Shown here in pieces: positions 39,536 to 48,936 of a DNA stretch of 64,000 nucleotides. How positions within the stretch are numbered: the first letter of the stretch is position 1; every line of letters starts with the position of its first letter. The translations under genes and the position numbers were made by a program. Location: positions 1-64,000 of the forward strand of contig JABXHX010000005.1 of the NCBI GenBank assembly GCA_013373385.1, given 5' to 3'. This DNA comes from Flavobacteriaceae bacterium (GTDB taxonomy: Bacteria > Bacteroidota > Bacteroidia > Flavobacteriales > Flavobacteriaceae). Below the pieces are notes generated by a model that was given only the letters and a program-made list of their open reading frames with translations, was not told where the DNA came from and made no database searches.

Positions 39536-41395
39536 ATGTGTGGAATCTACGGAGAATTTTTTAATACAAAATCACTTTCTAAAAAGGAAGCCTTTTTTAA
39601 AATTAACGATTTTAATTTTAGTAGAGGTCCAAATATGTCTGGTTATTGGTCTAACAATAAAACGGTGCAATTTGGTTTTAGAAGATTATCAATTCTAGAT
39701 ACTTCAATAAAAGGCAATCAACCAATGCAATCTTTATATGGCAAGTATTGTATGGTTTTTAATGGAGAAATATATAATTTTTTAGAACTTAAAGAAAAGT
39801 TAATCGATAAAGGATATTCTTTTAATAGTACTGGAGATTCTGAAGTTCTGGTTAATTATTTTGAGTGTTTTGGACTCGAGAAAACATTAGAAAATATTGA
39901 TGGAATGTTTGCTATTGCATTATTTGATAATGATATAGAAGAATTAATTTTAATTAGAGACTTTGCAGGTATTAAACCATTACATTATAGTATTACAAAC
40001 AATGACATTGTTTTTGGAAGTAGATATGACCAAATAGCAAAACACCCTAATTCAATTAATAATTCTATAGATAATCAAGTTTTAAAAACATATTTAAAGT
40101 TGCATTATATTCCAGCGCCTTTTGGTATTTTAGAAAACACATTTCAATTAGAACCGGGTCAATATATTCGATTTAATAAAAATGGGATAGTTGAAAAGAA
40201 AACATACTGGCAATTTCCTGATTTAGAAAAAGAAACTTTAATTGAAGATAGAAAAATAGCAATAGAATTAGTTCGTAAAGAATTAAAGAAAGCAGTAAAA
40301 GATCAATTAATAGCTGATGTTTCATTAGGTACATTTTTATCAGGTGGTATAGATTCTCCCTTAATAACTAGTTTTGCAAAAGAATTTAAAGTAGATATTA
40401 CTTCATTTACAATTGGCAGTGATAGTAAGGTTCATGACGAATCTGAAGATGCAATAAAATACGCTAAACTTATCGGTGTAAATTTAGAATTAAGAAAGAT
40501 GGAATCATCTGATTGTCTAAAAGTTCTACATAGTTCTATGAAGCATTTGCAAGAACCTTTTGCAGATTTTTCATTGTTACCAACATATCAGTTAACAAAA
40601 AATGCTTCAGATAAATTCACCGTAATGCTTTCTGGTGATGGAGGAGATGAATTATTTTTTGGTTATGAGCGATTTAACTCTGTTGCAAAAAATTTAAAAT
40701 ATAGGTTTGTTCCAAAATCATTTCGCTATGTAAGTTATTTAATAGATAAAATTCTATTTAGAAATAAGCATATAAATGAATGTATGCTTTCAGATGAATT
40801 ATCTTCTTCACATCAAGGATTACACTCTAGAACAAGAGAAGATAATTTAAATACTATTTTTCCTAATTTAAAAAATATTAAAACTAAAGAATTACCTTTT
40901 TATAAATACTTGGAGAATGATTCTGAAATAGATTTTTATAATAGTATGCGAAAAGCAGAATTTTATGGAATGATGCAAAAAACCTTAACTAAAGTAGATA
41001 GAATGAGCATGGCTAATTCTATTGAAGTTAGAGTTCCGTTTTTAAAAAAATCGTTTGTTGAATTAGCTGCCAAAATTCATCCAAACCTATCGATAAAAAG
41101 GGGGTCAAAAAAACAATTGCTTAAAGATATTTTAAAAAAAAGACATCCAAAAGCTCCTATAGACAATAGAAAAAGAGGCTTTTCTGTACCTTTAAACAGA
41201 TGGTTGAAAGAAGATTTAAAAGATGAATTTAAAGAAAAGATATTTGATTCAAATTTTATTGAATCTTTTAAGATTAATAAATCAGCATTAAAAAAAATTT
41301 GGAATGATCATCAAAAAGGGCAAAAAGACTATAAATGGCTTTTGTTTACAATCTATTCATTACAGCAATGGCAAGAAAACCTAAAAAAAGAATAA
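39536..41395 (+). CDS. Asparagine synthase (glutamine-hydrolysing)-like amidotransferase, second copy
   Basis: A 619-residue paralogue of the protein encoded at 35080. It has Cys2 (MCGIYGEFF), RRLSILDTSIKGNQPM, VFNGEIYNFLEL, the PP-loop LSGGIDSPLIT and SGDGGDELFFGYER, so glutaminase and synthetase domains are both present. DNA around the SGDGGDELFFGY motif is almost identical to the first copy (one base change over about 45), so the pair may derive from duplication or recombine. The gene starts 3 bases after the previous stop. Two amidotransferases of one type suggest two different acceptor sugars, or redundancy. Confidence 0.88.
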   Translation: MCGIYGEFFNTKSLSKKEAFFKINDFNFSRGPNMSGYWSNNKTVQFGFRRLSILDTSIKGNQPMQSLYGKYCMVFNGEIYNFLELKEKLIDKGYSFNSTGDSEVLVNYFECFGLEKTLENIDGMFAIALFDNDIEELILIRDFAGIKPLHYSITNNDIVFGSRYDQIAKHPNSINNSIDNQVLKTYLKLHYIPAPFGILENTFQLEPGQYIRFNKNGIVEKKTYWQFPDLEKETLIEDRKIAIELVRKELKKAVKDQLIADVSLGTFLSGGIDSPLITSFAKEFKVDITSFTIGSDSKVHDESEDAIKYAKLIGVNLELRKMESSDCLKVLHSSMKHLQEPFADFSLLPTYQLTKNASDKFTVMLSGDGGDELFFGYERFNSVAKNLKYRFVPKSFRYVSYLIDKILFRNKHINECMLSDELSSSHQGLHSRTREDNLNTIFPNLKNIKTKELPFYKYLENDSEIDFYNSMRKAEFYGMMQKTLTKVDRMSMANSIEVRVPFLKKSFVELAAKIHPNLSIKRGSKKQLLKDILKKRHPKAPIDNRKRGFSVPLNRWLKEDLKDEFKEKIFDSNFIESFKINKSALKKIWNDHQKGQKDYKWLLFTIYSLQQWQENLKKE

Positions 41396-42498
41396 AAGTA
41401 TTATTTACAATACCTAATTTTGATACTGCTGGTAGTGGTAAGGCATTATTAAAGATTGCTCAAAGATTAAATAAAGATGTTTTTGCGCCAGAAATTTTAT
41501 GTGCTCATAGCAGAGGTGATTTTTTTAAAATAGTAAAAGAAAGTGGTCTTCCAACGCATGTGTTTGAGTACACAACACAAATGAAGCCCTATTTTAAAGG
41601 AATAAAAAAGTGTTATCAAATCTCTAAAAAATTAGAAGCAATTGCTCCAGATATTATTCATAGTTTTCATTATGCCGCAGATTATTCTGAACCATTAGCA
41701 GCAAAAATGGCAGGTGTAAAATGGATTTATACAAAGAAAAATATGAATTGGGGTGGAAACTCAAAAAACGGTTGGAAAGTTAGAAGTTTTTTAGCATCTA
41801 AAATTATTATTCAGAATACAGACATGAAGGAGCTCTTTTTTAAGAATAATAAAAAGACTTATCTTATTCCTAGAGGTGTAGATACTAAAGAGTTTTTTCC
41901 AGATAAATCACCGATACAAGAGTTTGATAAGGAAACAAGAATTATTATTTCTGTTGCCAATTTAGTACCAGTAAAAGGAATTGAAATACTAATTCAGTCA
42001 TTTGCTAAAGTTAAAAACAGAAAAGAATGGAAATTATTAATTGTTGGAGATGATAAGAATGACTACGGGTTCGTGCTTAAGGCGTTAGTTAGTGAACTTA
42101 ATCTTGACAATGATGTAGTTTTTATAGGTAAAGTTTTAAATGTAAAAGAGTATTTAAATTTAGCTGAAATATTTGTTTTACCAACATTAAATAAAGGGAG
42201 GAAAGAAGGCTCTCCTGTTTCTTTATTAGAAGCAATGGCTTGTGGGGTAAATGTATTAGGTTCAAATATTCCAGGGATAAAAGATCAGCTATCTTCATTT
42301 TCTAGTCACAAGTTTGAAGCTGGTGATGTAAATGATTTAATGTGTAAATTGCAAAGCTTGATGGAGAATTCAAAACAAAAGAATAAAGAAATAGGATTGC
42401 AATTAAAAGACTTTGTGAAACAAAATTACACTATTGAGCAAGAGGTTTTTAAAACAGAGAATCTTTATAAGATGATTATAAATAAAACATATTTATGA
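41368..42498 (+). CDS. Glycosyltransferase family 4-like protein
   Basis: A GT-B glycosyltransferase of 376 residues from the chosen start. Start MARKPKKRIKVLFTIPNFDTAGSGK: a basic tail and the first Rossmann strand with the typical G-rich loop. The C-terminal domain has SVANLVPVKGIEILIQSF, LIVGDD and SPVSLLEAMACGVNVLGSNIPGIKDQL with the EAMACG signature. An ATG at 41335 would overlap the upstream gene by 61 bases and add FVYNLFITA, which is weak; ATG 41368 leaves a 28-base overlap and fits the fold. Donor unknown. Confidence 0.82.
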   Translation: MARKPKKRIKVLFTIPNFDTAGSGKALLKIAQRLNKDVFAPEILCAHSRGDFFKIVKESGLPTHVFEYTTQMKPYFKGIKKCYQISKKLEAIAPDIIHSFHYAADYSEPLAAKMAGVKWIYTKKNMNWGGNSKNGWKVRSFLASKIIIQNTDMKELFFKNNKKTYLIPRGVDTKEFFPDKSPIQEFDKETRIIISVANLVPVKGIEILIQSFAKVKNRKEWKLLIVGDDKNDYGFVLKALVSELNLDNDVVFIGKVLNVKEYLNLAEIFVLPTLNKGRKEGSPVSLLEAMACGVNVLGSNIPGIKDQLSSFSSHKFEAGDVNDLMCKLQSLMENSKQKNKEIGLQLKDFVKQNYTIEQEVFKTENLYKMIINKTYL

Positions 42499-43667
42499 AT
42501 ATTGGAATAGTACTTTCTAATACACCAGCCTATTCAGAAACTTTTTTTATATCTAAGATCAAAGGATTGCAAAAAAAAGGTTTTAACGTAACCTTATTTG
42601 TCAATAAAAAAGATAAAAATTTTGATTTATGTGAGGTAAAAGTTTCTCCCAATAAAAAATCAATTTTATTTTTTGTAGACTTATTTATTGTTTTTTTTAA
42701 ATCGTTATCCTATTTCAAAAGAATAAGAAAATTCTCTAATCTAGAAAAAAAAGATGGTATTTCTAAAATCCAAATAATAAAAAAAATAATTTTAAACAAT
42801 CAGATAATATTCTCAAATTTAGATTGGCTACATTTTAGTTTTGCAACTCAAGCAATTGGAAGAGAAAATTTAGCAAAAGCGATAAAAGCTAAAATGGCCG
42901 TGAGTATTAGAGGTTTTGATATTGCAATTTACCCTTTAAAGCACCCAAATTGTTATAAACTATTATGGAAAAATATAGATAAACTTCATACAATATCTGA
43001 TGATTTATTACAACTAGCATATAATAACGGATTAAATAAAAAAACTAACTATGTTAAAATAACACCAGCAATAGATGTTAATTTATTTCAAAGAGAGCCT
43101 TCTATTAAAAAAAATAAGAATGAAGCTAAAAAATGGAACTTTTTAACAGTTGGTAGATTGCATTGGAAAAAAGGATATATTGATACTTTAAAAGCATTAA
43201 AAAAAGTAAAAGATTTAGGAATAAATTTCACATATACAATTGTAGGTGATGGTAATGAGTATGAACGAATAGCTTACATGGTATATATATTAGGTTTATC
43301 CGAAAATGTAGAACTAAAAAAATCAGTAAAAGTAAGTAAGGTTGTAAAATTAATGAACAAAACTGATTTGTATTTACAATATAGCATTCAAGAAGGTTTT
43401 TGCAATGCAGTTCTTGAAGCACAAGCAATGGAACTTCTTTGCATTGTTTCTAATGCAGAAGGGTTGTCAGAAAATATATTAGATAAAAAAACAGGCTGGG
43501 TTGTTGAAAAGAACAGTCCAGATAAATTAGCGACCAAAATAATTAATGTAATTGAACTTTCTGAAGCATTAAAAATAAAGGTTAAAGAAACTGCTGTAAA
43601 AAGAGTACAAGAACAATTTAGCTTAAATAAGCAACAAAAAGAATTCGTTAACTTTTATAAAAACTAA
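42495..43667 (+). CDS. Glycosyltransferase family 4-like protein
   Basis: A 390-residue GT-B protein. It shares VGRLHWKKGYIDTLKALKKV and the IVGDGNEYERI and IQEGFCNAVLEAQAMELLCIVSNAEGLSENI segments with the family (EAQAM in place of EAMAxG). Gly-rich N-terminal loop and AVSIRGFDIAIYPLK match the paralogue at 36931, suggesting gene duplication. It starts in an ATGA overlap with the upstream gene. Donor and acceptor unknown. Confidence 0.82.
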   Translation: MNIGIVLSNTPAYSETFFISKIKGLQKKGFNVTLFVNKKDKNFDLCEVKVSPNKKSILFFVDLFIVFFKSLSYFKRIRKFSNLEKKDGISKIQIIKKIILNNQIIFSNLDWLHFSFATQAIGRENLAKAIKAKMAVSIRGFDIAIYPLKHPNCYKLLWKNIDKLHTISDDLLQLAYNNGLNKKTNYVKITPAIDVNLFQREPSIKKNKNEAKKWNFLTVGRLHWKKGYIDTLKALKKVKDLGINFTYTIVGDGNEYERIAYMVYILGLSENVELKKSVKVSKVVKLMNKTDLYLQYSIQEGFCNAVLEAQAMELLCIVSNAEGLSENILDKKTGWVVEKNSPDKLATKIINVIELSEALKIKVKETAVKRVQEQFSLNKQQKEFVNFYKN

Positions 43668-43670
43668 CTT

Positions 43671-44471
43671 ATGTATTATAAAAATTTTATAACTAGATTT
43701 CTTTTAAGAAGAAATATCTTTAAAAGAATTAAGATGAGACTAAATACTGAGTTCAGAAAAATTAAAAAAAATGAATTTGATGATTTAGAGTTTTTGTATT
43801 CCAAATTAGAAGAAAAACCTACAGTAATTTTTGATTGTGGAGCAAACATAGGTTTTGTTTCTTATCAGTTCTATAAAAGATTTCCATCTTCACACATATA
43901 TGCTTTTGAACCAAATCCAGATATTTTTAGTAAACTACATAAAAACACTAGAAAAGAACAAATAAAAACTTTTCAAGTAGGGGTTGGTAATAGTGAAAGT
44001 AAAATAGAATTTTATAAAAATAATAACTCTGGAACTTCTTCCTTTTTTGAACCCAACGAGTTTCATTTAGCTAACTTAGCTAGAAAGTATAAAAAAGTTA
44101 AAGTTCCAGTTATAAGTATTGATAGTTTCTGTGTAAAGAATAGTATAAATGAAATTTCAATATTAAAATTAGATATTGAAGGTTATGAATTAAAAGCTCT
44201 AGAAGGCTGTGAAAAAATGTTAGAAAAGAAGAAGATAGACTTCATTCTTACTGAAGTAAGTTTAGTGCCAGTATATAAAGACCAATCATTAATTGAAGAT
44301 ATAATTAAATACCTAAGAAATTATAATTATGTATTATTTAATTTTTATGGAAATAATGAAACTAAGCTTAGAGAATCATTACTAACAAATCTTCTTTTTG
44401 TTTCAGAAAAAACAGCTGAAAAGCTTGAAGCCAAATTAGGGAGAAACTCAATATTTACCTATAAGAAATAG
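43671..44471 (+). CDS. FkbM family methyltransferase
   Basis: FkbM-type enzymes O-methylate sugars or polyketides with SAM. The 266-residue product has PTVIFDCGANIGFVSYQFYKRFPSSHIYAFEPNPDIFSKL (motif I, DxGANxGxxS, and motif II, FEPNP), KVPVISIDSF, and ISILKLDIEGYELKALEGCE, the FkbM signature LKIDxEGxExxxLxG. The N-terminal 40 residues are basic and helical. In this locus it would methylate a sugar hydroxyl. It follows the upstream glycosyltransferase by 3 bases. Confidence 0.88.
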   Translation: MYYKNFITRFLLRRNIFKRIKMRLNTEFRKIKKNEFDDLEFLYSKLEEKPTVIFDCGANIGFVSYQFYKRFPSSHIYAFEPNPDIFSKLHKNTRKEQIKTFQVGVGNSESKIEFYKNNNSGTSSFFEPNEFHLANLARKYKKVKVPVISIDSFCVKNSINEISILKLDIEGYELKALEGCEKMLEKKKIDFILTEVSLVPVYKDQSLIEDIIKYLRNYNYVLFNFYGNNETKLRESLLTNLLFVSEKTAEKLEAKLGRNSIFTYKK

Positions 44472-44475
44472 TTTA

Positions 44476-45801
44476 ATGTTTATTTTTTTTAAATACATAC
44501 AACCTATTCATTATTTTTTATTGAAAAATAAAAACAAAACTTCTATTTTTCCTGTAATTAATGAGTTACCTGAAACAATTATAAAACAATTAGAAATAGA
44601 TAATAGTTATAAAAGTAAAGAGGCTAGAAACTATGATTTGTCATGGCAAGCAATTCAAAAAGGGTATATTGGAAATGCACAAAAGATAGAAAATCTTGAA
44701 AAGATTCCTTTAGAAGATGAGTATAGATTTACAAGAAAATACTTTCATCCAATTTGGGTTACTTATACCTTGCTAATAAGAATTATTACACTTAATAATC
44801 CATTTAAAGAACTTTATGGGTGGCTTAAAAGTAAAGGGAAAATTAGAAGTGACTACTTAAACTCTCCAATAAAATATTCAAATTGGAAGACTTTTGATTC
44901 AGAACTAATTAGACAAAACAAAAAAGTTAGTGTAATTATTCCTACACTAAATAGATATAAATATTTAAAAGATGTTTTAACAGATTTAGAGAAACAAGCA
45001 TATAAAAATTTTGATATTATAATTATTGATCAATCTGAGCCATTTAAGAAAGAATTTTATAGCCAATTTAAATTAGATATTAAACTTATTCATCAAGAAG
45101 AGAAAGCTTTATGGTTGGCTAGAAACAGAGCGGTGAAGATGTCAGACGCAAATTACTTGTTATTGTTTGATGATGACAGTAGAGTTGAAAAAGATTGGAT
45201 AGTTAATCATATAAAGTGTTTAGACTTTTTTAATGCAGATATATCTTCAGGTGTTTCTATATCACTTGTCGGAGCAGAAGTTCCTGCTCATTATTCATTC
45301 TTTAGAATATCTGATCAAATAGATACAGGTAATGTTTTGATTAAAAAAGAAGTCTTTAAAAAAATTGGATTGTTTGATAGGCAATTTGAAAAACAACGTA
45401 TGGGTGACGGCGAATTTGGTTTACGCGCATATTTAGAAGGTTTTGTCAATGTTTCTAATCCATACGCTAAAAGATTACACTTAAAAGTCGATACAGGAGG
45501 CTTAAGACAAATGGGGTCTTGGGACGCTTTTAGACCTAAAAATTGGTTTGGTCCAAGACCAATACCTAGTGTTTTATATTTTTTTAGAAAGTATTATGGA
45601 AATAAGCAAGCTATTTTATCGATTATTAAAACCGTGCCGCCTTCTTTAGTGCATTATAAATATAAAAAAAGCAAAACAATAAAGTTTTTCACTTATATTA
45701 GTATGGTGTTTTTTTGGCCTCTAATTCTATATCAAGTAGTAAGGTCTTGGAGGTTAGCAACAATAAAACTTACAGAAGGGTCTTTAATTGAAAAATTATA
45801 A
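44476..45801 (+). CDS. Glycosyltransferase family 2-like protein
   Basis: A 441-residue GT-A enzyme. After a ~150-residue N-terminal extension of unknown role comes KVSVIIPTLNRYKYLKDVLTDLEKQAYKNFDIIIIDQS (first GT-A strand and loop), then NYLLLFDDDSRVEKDW, which contains the DxD-type metal site, and GEFGLRAYLEGF with the catalytic ED-like region. The C-terminus (TYISMVFFWPLILYQVV) looks membrane-associated. The extension distinguishes it from short GT2 enzymes, for example the one at 53720. Donor unknown. Confidence 0.82.
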   Translation: MFIFFKYIQPIHYFLLKNKNKTSIFPVINELPETIIKQLEIDNSYKSKEARNYDLSWQAIQKGYIGNAQKIENLEKIPLEDEYRFTRKYFHPIWVTYTLLIRIITLNNPFKELYGWLKSKGKIRSDYLNSPIKYSNWKTFDSELIRQNKKVSVIIPTLNRYKYLKDVLTDLEKQAYKNFDIIIIDQSEPFKKEFYSQFKLDIKLIHQEEKALWLARNRAVKMSDANYLLLFDDDSRVEKDWIVNHIKCLDFFNADISSGVSISLVGAEVPAHYSFFRISDQIDTGNVLIKKEVFKKIGLFDRQFEKQRMGDGEFGLRAYLEGFVNVSNPYAKRLHLKVDTGGLRQMGSWDAFRPKNWFGPRPIPSVLYFFRKYYGNKQAILSIIKTVPPSLVHYKYKKSKTIKFFTYISMVFFWPLILYQVVRSWRLATIKLTEGSLIEKL

Positions 45802-45805
45802 GTAA

Positions 45806-46738
45806 ATGAAAAAAATATTAGTTACAGGTGGAGGAGGCTTTTTAGGGTCGCACTTGTGTGAGAAACTATTAGAATTGGGAAATGAAGTACTATGTGTAGA
45901 TAATTTTTTTACAGGTAATAAGTCAAATATTATTCATTTAATTGATAATCCATTTTTTGAAATAATTCGACACGATATTACATTTCCTCTTTTTGTTGAA
46001 GTTGATGAAATATATAATCTAGCTTCTCCTGCAAGTCCAATACATTATCAAAATGACCCTGTGCAAACTATTAAAACAAATGTGTTAGGATCTATAAATA
46101 TGTTGGGTTTAGCTAAAAGATTAAACATAAAAATATTACAAGCTTCAACTAGTGAGGTTTATGGAGATCCTGAAGTGCATCCTCAGAAAGAAGATTACTG
46201 GGGAAATGTAAATCCAATAGGTTTAAGAGCATGTTATGATGAAGGGAAAAGAGCAGCTGAAACCCTATTTTTTGATTATCATAGGCAGCATAATCTACAT
46301 ATAAAAGTGATGCGTATTTTTAATACTTATGGGCCTAATATGCACCCTAATGATGGTAGAGTTGTAAGTAATTTTATAGTTCAGGCACTTAAAAATATAG
46401 ATATAACTATTTATGGAGATGGAACTCAAACGAGAAGTTTTTGTTATGTTGATGATTTGATTGACGGAATGATAAAACTGATGCATACTGATAGTAAAAT
46501 AAAAGGGCCAATTAATGTAGGTAATCCAAATGAGTTTTCTATTTTAGAATTAGTTCAAGCAGTTATCAAACTTACAAAAAGTAAATCAAAAATTGTTTTT
46601 AAACCATTACCTCAAGATGACCCAATGAAGAGAAAACCAGATATTTCTCTAGCTAAAGAAGTACTTGACTGGCAACCTAAAATTGAGTTAAACGAAGGTT
46701 TACTAAAAACAATTGCATATTTTAAAAAGGTTGTTTAA
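45806..46738 (+). CDS. UDP-glucuronate decarboxylase-like NAD-dependent sugar epimerase/dehydratase
   Basis: UXS-type enzymes turn UDP-glucuronate into UDP-xylose. The 310-residue product is an extended [13 protein letters not shown] (NAD loop, 8-17), [22 protein letters not shown] (the UXS signature), [10 protein letters not shown], and catalytic Tyr144 and Lys148 in ACYDEGKR. The RxCYDEGKR form of the Tyr-x3-Lys motif and the ASPASPIHY stretch are those of UXS, not of Gal[17 protein letters not shown] and [12 protein letters not shown] complete the fold. It provides a pentose donor for one of the glycosyltransferases. Four bases separate it from the upstream gene. Confidence 0.87.
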   Translation: MKKILVTGGGGFLGSHLCEKLLELGNEVLCVDNFFTGNKSNIIHLIDNPFFEIIRHDITFPLFVEVDEIYNLASPASPIHYQNDPVQTIKTNVLGSINMLGLAKRLNIKILQASTSEVYGDPEVHPQKEDYWGNVNPIGLRACYDEGKRAAETLFFDYHRQHNLHIKVMRIFNTYGPNMHPNDGRVVSNFIVQALKNIDITIYGDGTQTRSFCYVDDLIDGMIKLMHTDSKIKGPINVGNPNEFSILELVQAVIKLTKSKSKIVFKPLPQDDPMKRKPDISLAKEVLDWQPKIELNEGLLKTIAYFKKVV

Positions 46739-46741
46739 CAA

Positions 46742-47800
46742 ATGGTAAAAATTTATTACCCAGAACACTATATACCAAAGTTTAGAGAAGAGTTATTTCC
46801 TTTACTAAAACCATTTTTTAAAAAGGTCAATTATACAAATACACAAAGAATAAACGATTATGGTGTTTCAGATAAAGATTATTTATTTGTTAATACAATA
46901 GAAAAATCAGATGTTGTTATACTTACAATGTCATGGAATTATTATAAAAATCAAAAAAAAACTGATGAGGCAATAGAATTAATTAAAAATTCGATTAAAC
47001 ATAAAAAGAAAGTGATTTCATTTACATCTGGAGATTATGGAGTTAAAATACCATTTTACAATAACTTAATTGTATTAAGACCTAATGGATATAAAAGCAA
47101 ATTACCTTTAAATCATTTTGGAATTCCTGTATTTATTTCTGACCCACTAAGAAAAAGATTTCATACTAATGTAGTTTCTTATCTGAACTATACTAATACT
47201 CCAATTATAGGTTTTTGTGGACAAACTAATTATTCTTCATTAAATGCTTTAAAAGAAATGGTTAGAGTTATATATAGAAATGTAAAATTTTTGCTTAAAA
47301 TAAAAAATGATCTACCACAAAAAGTAATTTCATCCTCTCTATTAAGAGCAAGAATTTTAAATAAACTTAAAAAGGCAAAGTTAATTGATACAAATTTTAT
47401 TGAAAGAAAAAAATATAGAGCAGGTGTTAAAACAGAATTAGATAGAGAAAAAACTACACAGGAGTTTTATGACAATATTAAAAACACACAATACACGGTT
47501 TGTGTAAGAGGAGGAGGGAATTTTTCTGTTAGATTGTATGAGGCTTTAGCCATGGGAAGAATACCGTTATTTATTAATACTGATTGTTTACTTCCTTTTT
47601 TTAAATTTTCTTTTTGGAAAGAAAATACAGTGTGGCTAGAATCAAGTTCTATAAATAATATTGATGCTATCTTACTTGATTTTCATAGCAATCTAGATGA
47701 AAAAAAAATGAATGATATTTTTGTGAGAAACAGATTGTTTTGGGAAGAGAGGTTAACCTTAAATGGGTATTTTAGAACATTGTTTCAAGAAATTTTATAA
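46742..47800 (+). CDS. Exostosin-like glycosyltransferase (GT47-like)
   Basis: A 352-residue protein whose C-terminal part resembles exostosin domains: VCVRGGGNFSVRLYEALAMGRIPLFINTDCLLPF has the RxGxxSxRxxEAxxxGxIPV signature of GT47-type enzymes. The N-terminal ~170 residues (KIYYPEHYIPKFREELFPLLKP, SWNYYK, VISFTSGDYGVKIPFYNNLIVLRP) form the first Rossmann-like domain. The family is best known from heparan-sulfate polymerisation in animals and from plant wall enzymes; bacterial members occur in capsule loci. Substrate unknown. It lies 3 bases after the UDP-glucuronate decarboxylase-like gene. Confidence 0.75.
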   Translation: MVKIYYPEHYIPKFREELFPLLKPFFKKVNYTNTQRINDYGVSDKDYLFVNTIEKSDVVILTMSWNYYKNQKKTDEAIELIKNSIKHKKKVISFTSGDYGVKIPFYNNLIVLRPNGYKSKLPLNHFGIPVFISDPLRKRFHTNVVSYLNYTNTPIIGFCGQTNYSSLNALKEMVRVIYRNVKFLLKIKNDLPQKVISSSLLRARILNKLKKAKLIDTNFIERKKYRAGVKTELDREKTTQEFYDNIKNTQYTVCVRGGGNFSVRLYEALAMGRIPLFINTDCLLPFFKFSFWKENTVWLESSSINNIDAILLDFHSNLDEKKMNDIFVRNRLFWEERLTLNGYFRTLFQEIL

Positions 47801-47829
47801 TTAAAAGAGTATTTCAAATAATTCAAAAA

Positions 47830-48936
47830 TTGAAAAACACAAATAAGATTTTACTAGTTACTTCAGAATTTCCTCCTTTACCTGGAGGTATAGGAAATCA
47901 TGCATATAATTTGGCAAAATACTTAAGGGCAAATGACTTTGAAGTGAAAGTAATATCTGACCAAAGAAATAATAATAATGAAATAGAGAAAAAATTTGAT
48001 AAAGAACAAAAATTTTCAGTAGTAAGAACTCGAAAGAAAAAGTTACGACCCTTTATGTATTTTGATAGGATACTAAAAATAAAGAAAGAAGTTTCTAATA
48101 ATTCTATAATTATAGCTTCGGGTAAATTTTCTTTATGGGCTGTAGCTCTAGCTTCATTCTTTTATAAGAGAAAATATATTGCAATACTACATGGAACTGA
48201 AGTAAATTTTAAAAACAGCTTACTAAACAAAAGTATTAGTATTTCTTTAAAAAGATTTCAGAAAATAATTACCGTATCTAGTTATACAAAATCATTAATT
48301 AACCATTTACAATTAAAGAATGTTGAAGTTATTCCAAATGGGTTTGAAAAATTTAATGAGGCTGTATCTGCTTCTGATTTAATGAAAAAAAAGGGCTTAC
48401 CAAGTTTAATTACTGTTGGTAGTGTTACTGAAAGAAAAGGTCAGTTAAATGTAATTGATGCCCTTCCAAATCTTATAAAAAAATATCCAGAGATTCATTA
48501 TCATATTGTCGGAACTCCATATCAAAAAGAAGAATTTTTAGAGATAGCAAAAAAAATAAATGTTGATAAGTATATTACATTTCATGGAATAATTACTGAT
48601 GAAGAAAAAATTGCTTTGTTAAAGAGTAGCGATATTTTTGTAATGCTAAGCCAAAATACTGTTAAGGGAGATGTAGAAGGGTTTGGAATTGCATTACTTG
48701 AAGCAAATAGTATAGGTTTACCAACTATTGGAGCCAAAAATTGTGGAATTGAAGATGCTATTTTAAATAATAAATCTGGAATTTTAATTGACAATAAAAA
48801 CCATTTAGAGTTTTCAAATGCAATTCAAAAAATAATAGATAATTATGAGCTTTTTAGTAACGAAGCACTAACTTGGTCATCAAAATTTACATGGGATATT
48901 ATTATAAAAAAATATATGAATACACTTAATTCTTGA
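47830..48936 (+). CDS. Glycosyltransferase family 4 protein
   Basis: A 368-residue GT-B enzyme with the family's complete pattern: VTSEFPPLPGGIGNHAYNLAKYL at the N-terminus (PPLPGGIGxH loop), AILHGTEVNF, ITVSSYTKSLI, SVTERKGQLNVIDAL, and VEGFGIALLEANSIGLPTIGAKNCGIEDAI (the EGFGxxxxEAxxxGxP motif with both glutamates). It starts with TTG at 47830. The stop TGA overlaps the TTG of the next gene. Donor unknown. Confidence 0.88.
   Translation: MKNTNKILLVTSEFPPLPGGIGNHAYNLAKYLRANDFEVKVISDQRNNNNEIEKKFDKEQKFSVVRTRKKKLRPFMYFDRILKIKKEVSNNSIIIASGKFSLWAVALASFFYKRKYIAILHGTEVNFKNSLLNKSISISLKRFQKIITVSSYTKSLINHLQLKNVEVIPNGFEKFNEAVSASDLMKKKGLPSLITVGSVTERKGQLNVIDALPNLIKKYPEIHYHIVGTPYQKEEFLEIAKKINVDKYITFHGIITDEEKIALLKSSDIFVMLSQNTVKGDVEGFGIALLEANSIGLPTIGAKNCGIEDAILNNKSGILIDNKNHLEFSNAIQKIIDNYELFSNEALTWSSKFTWDIIIKKYMNTLNS

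Noticed and set aside
41335..41367. Upstream ATG for the glycosyltransferase at 41368
   Set aside because: It would overlap the upstream gene by 61 bases and add a non-conserved hydrophobic tail.
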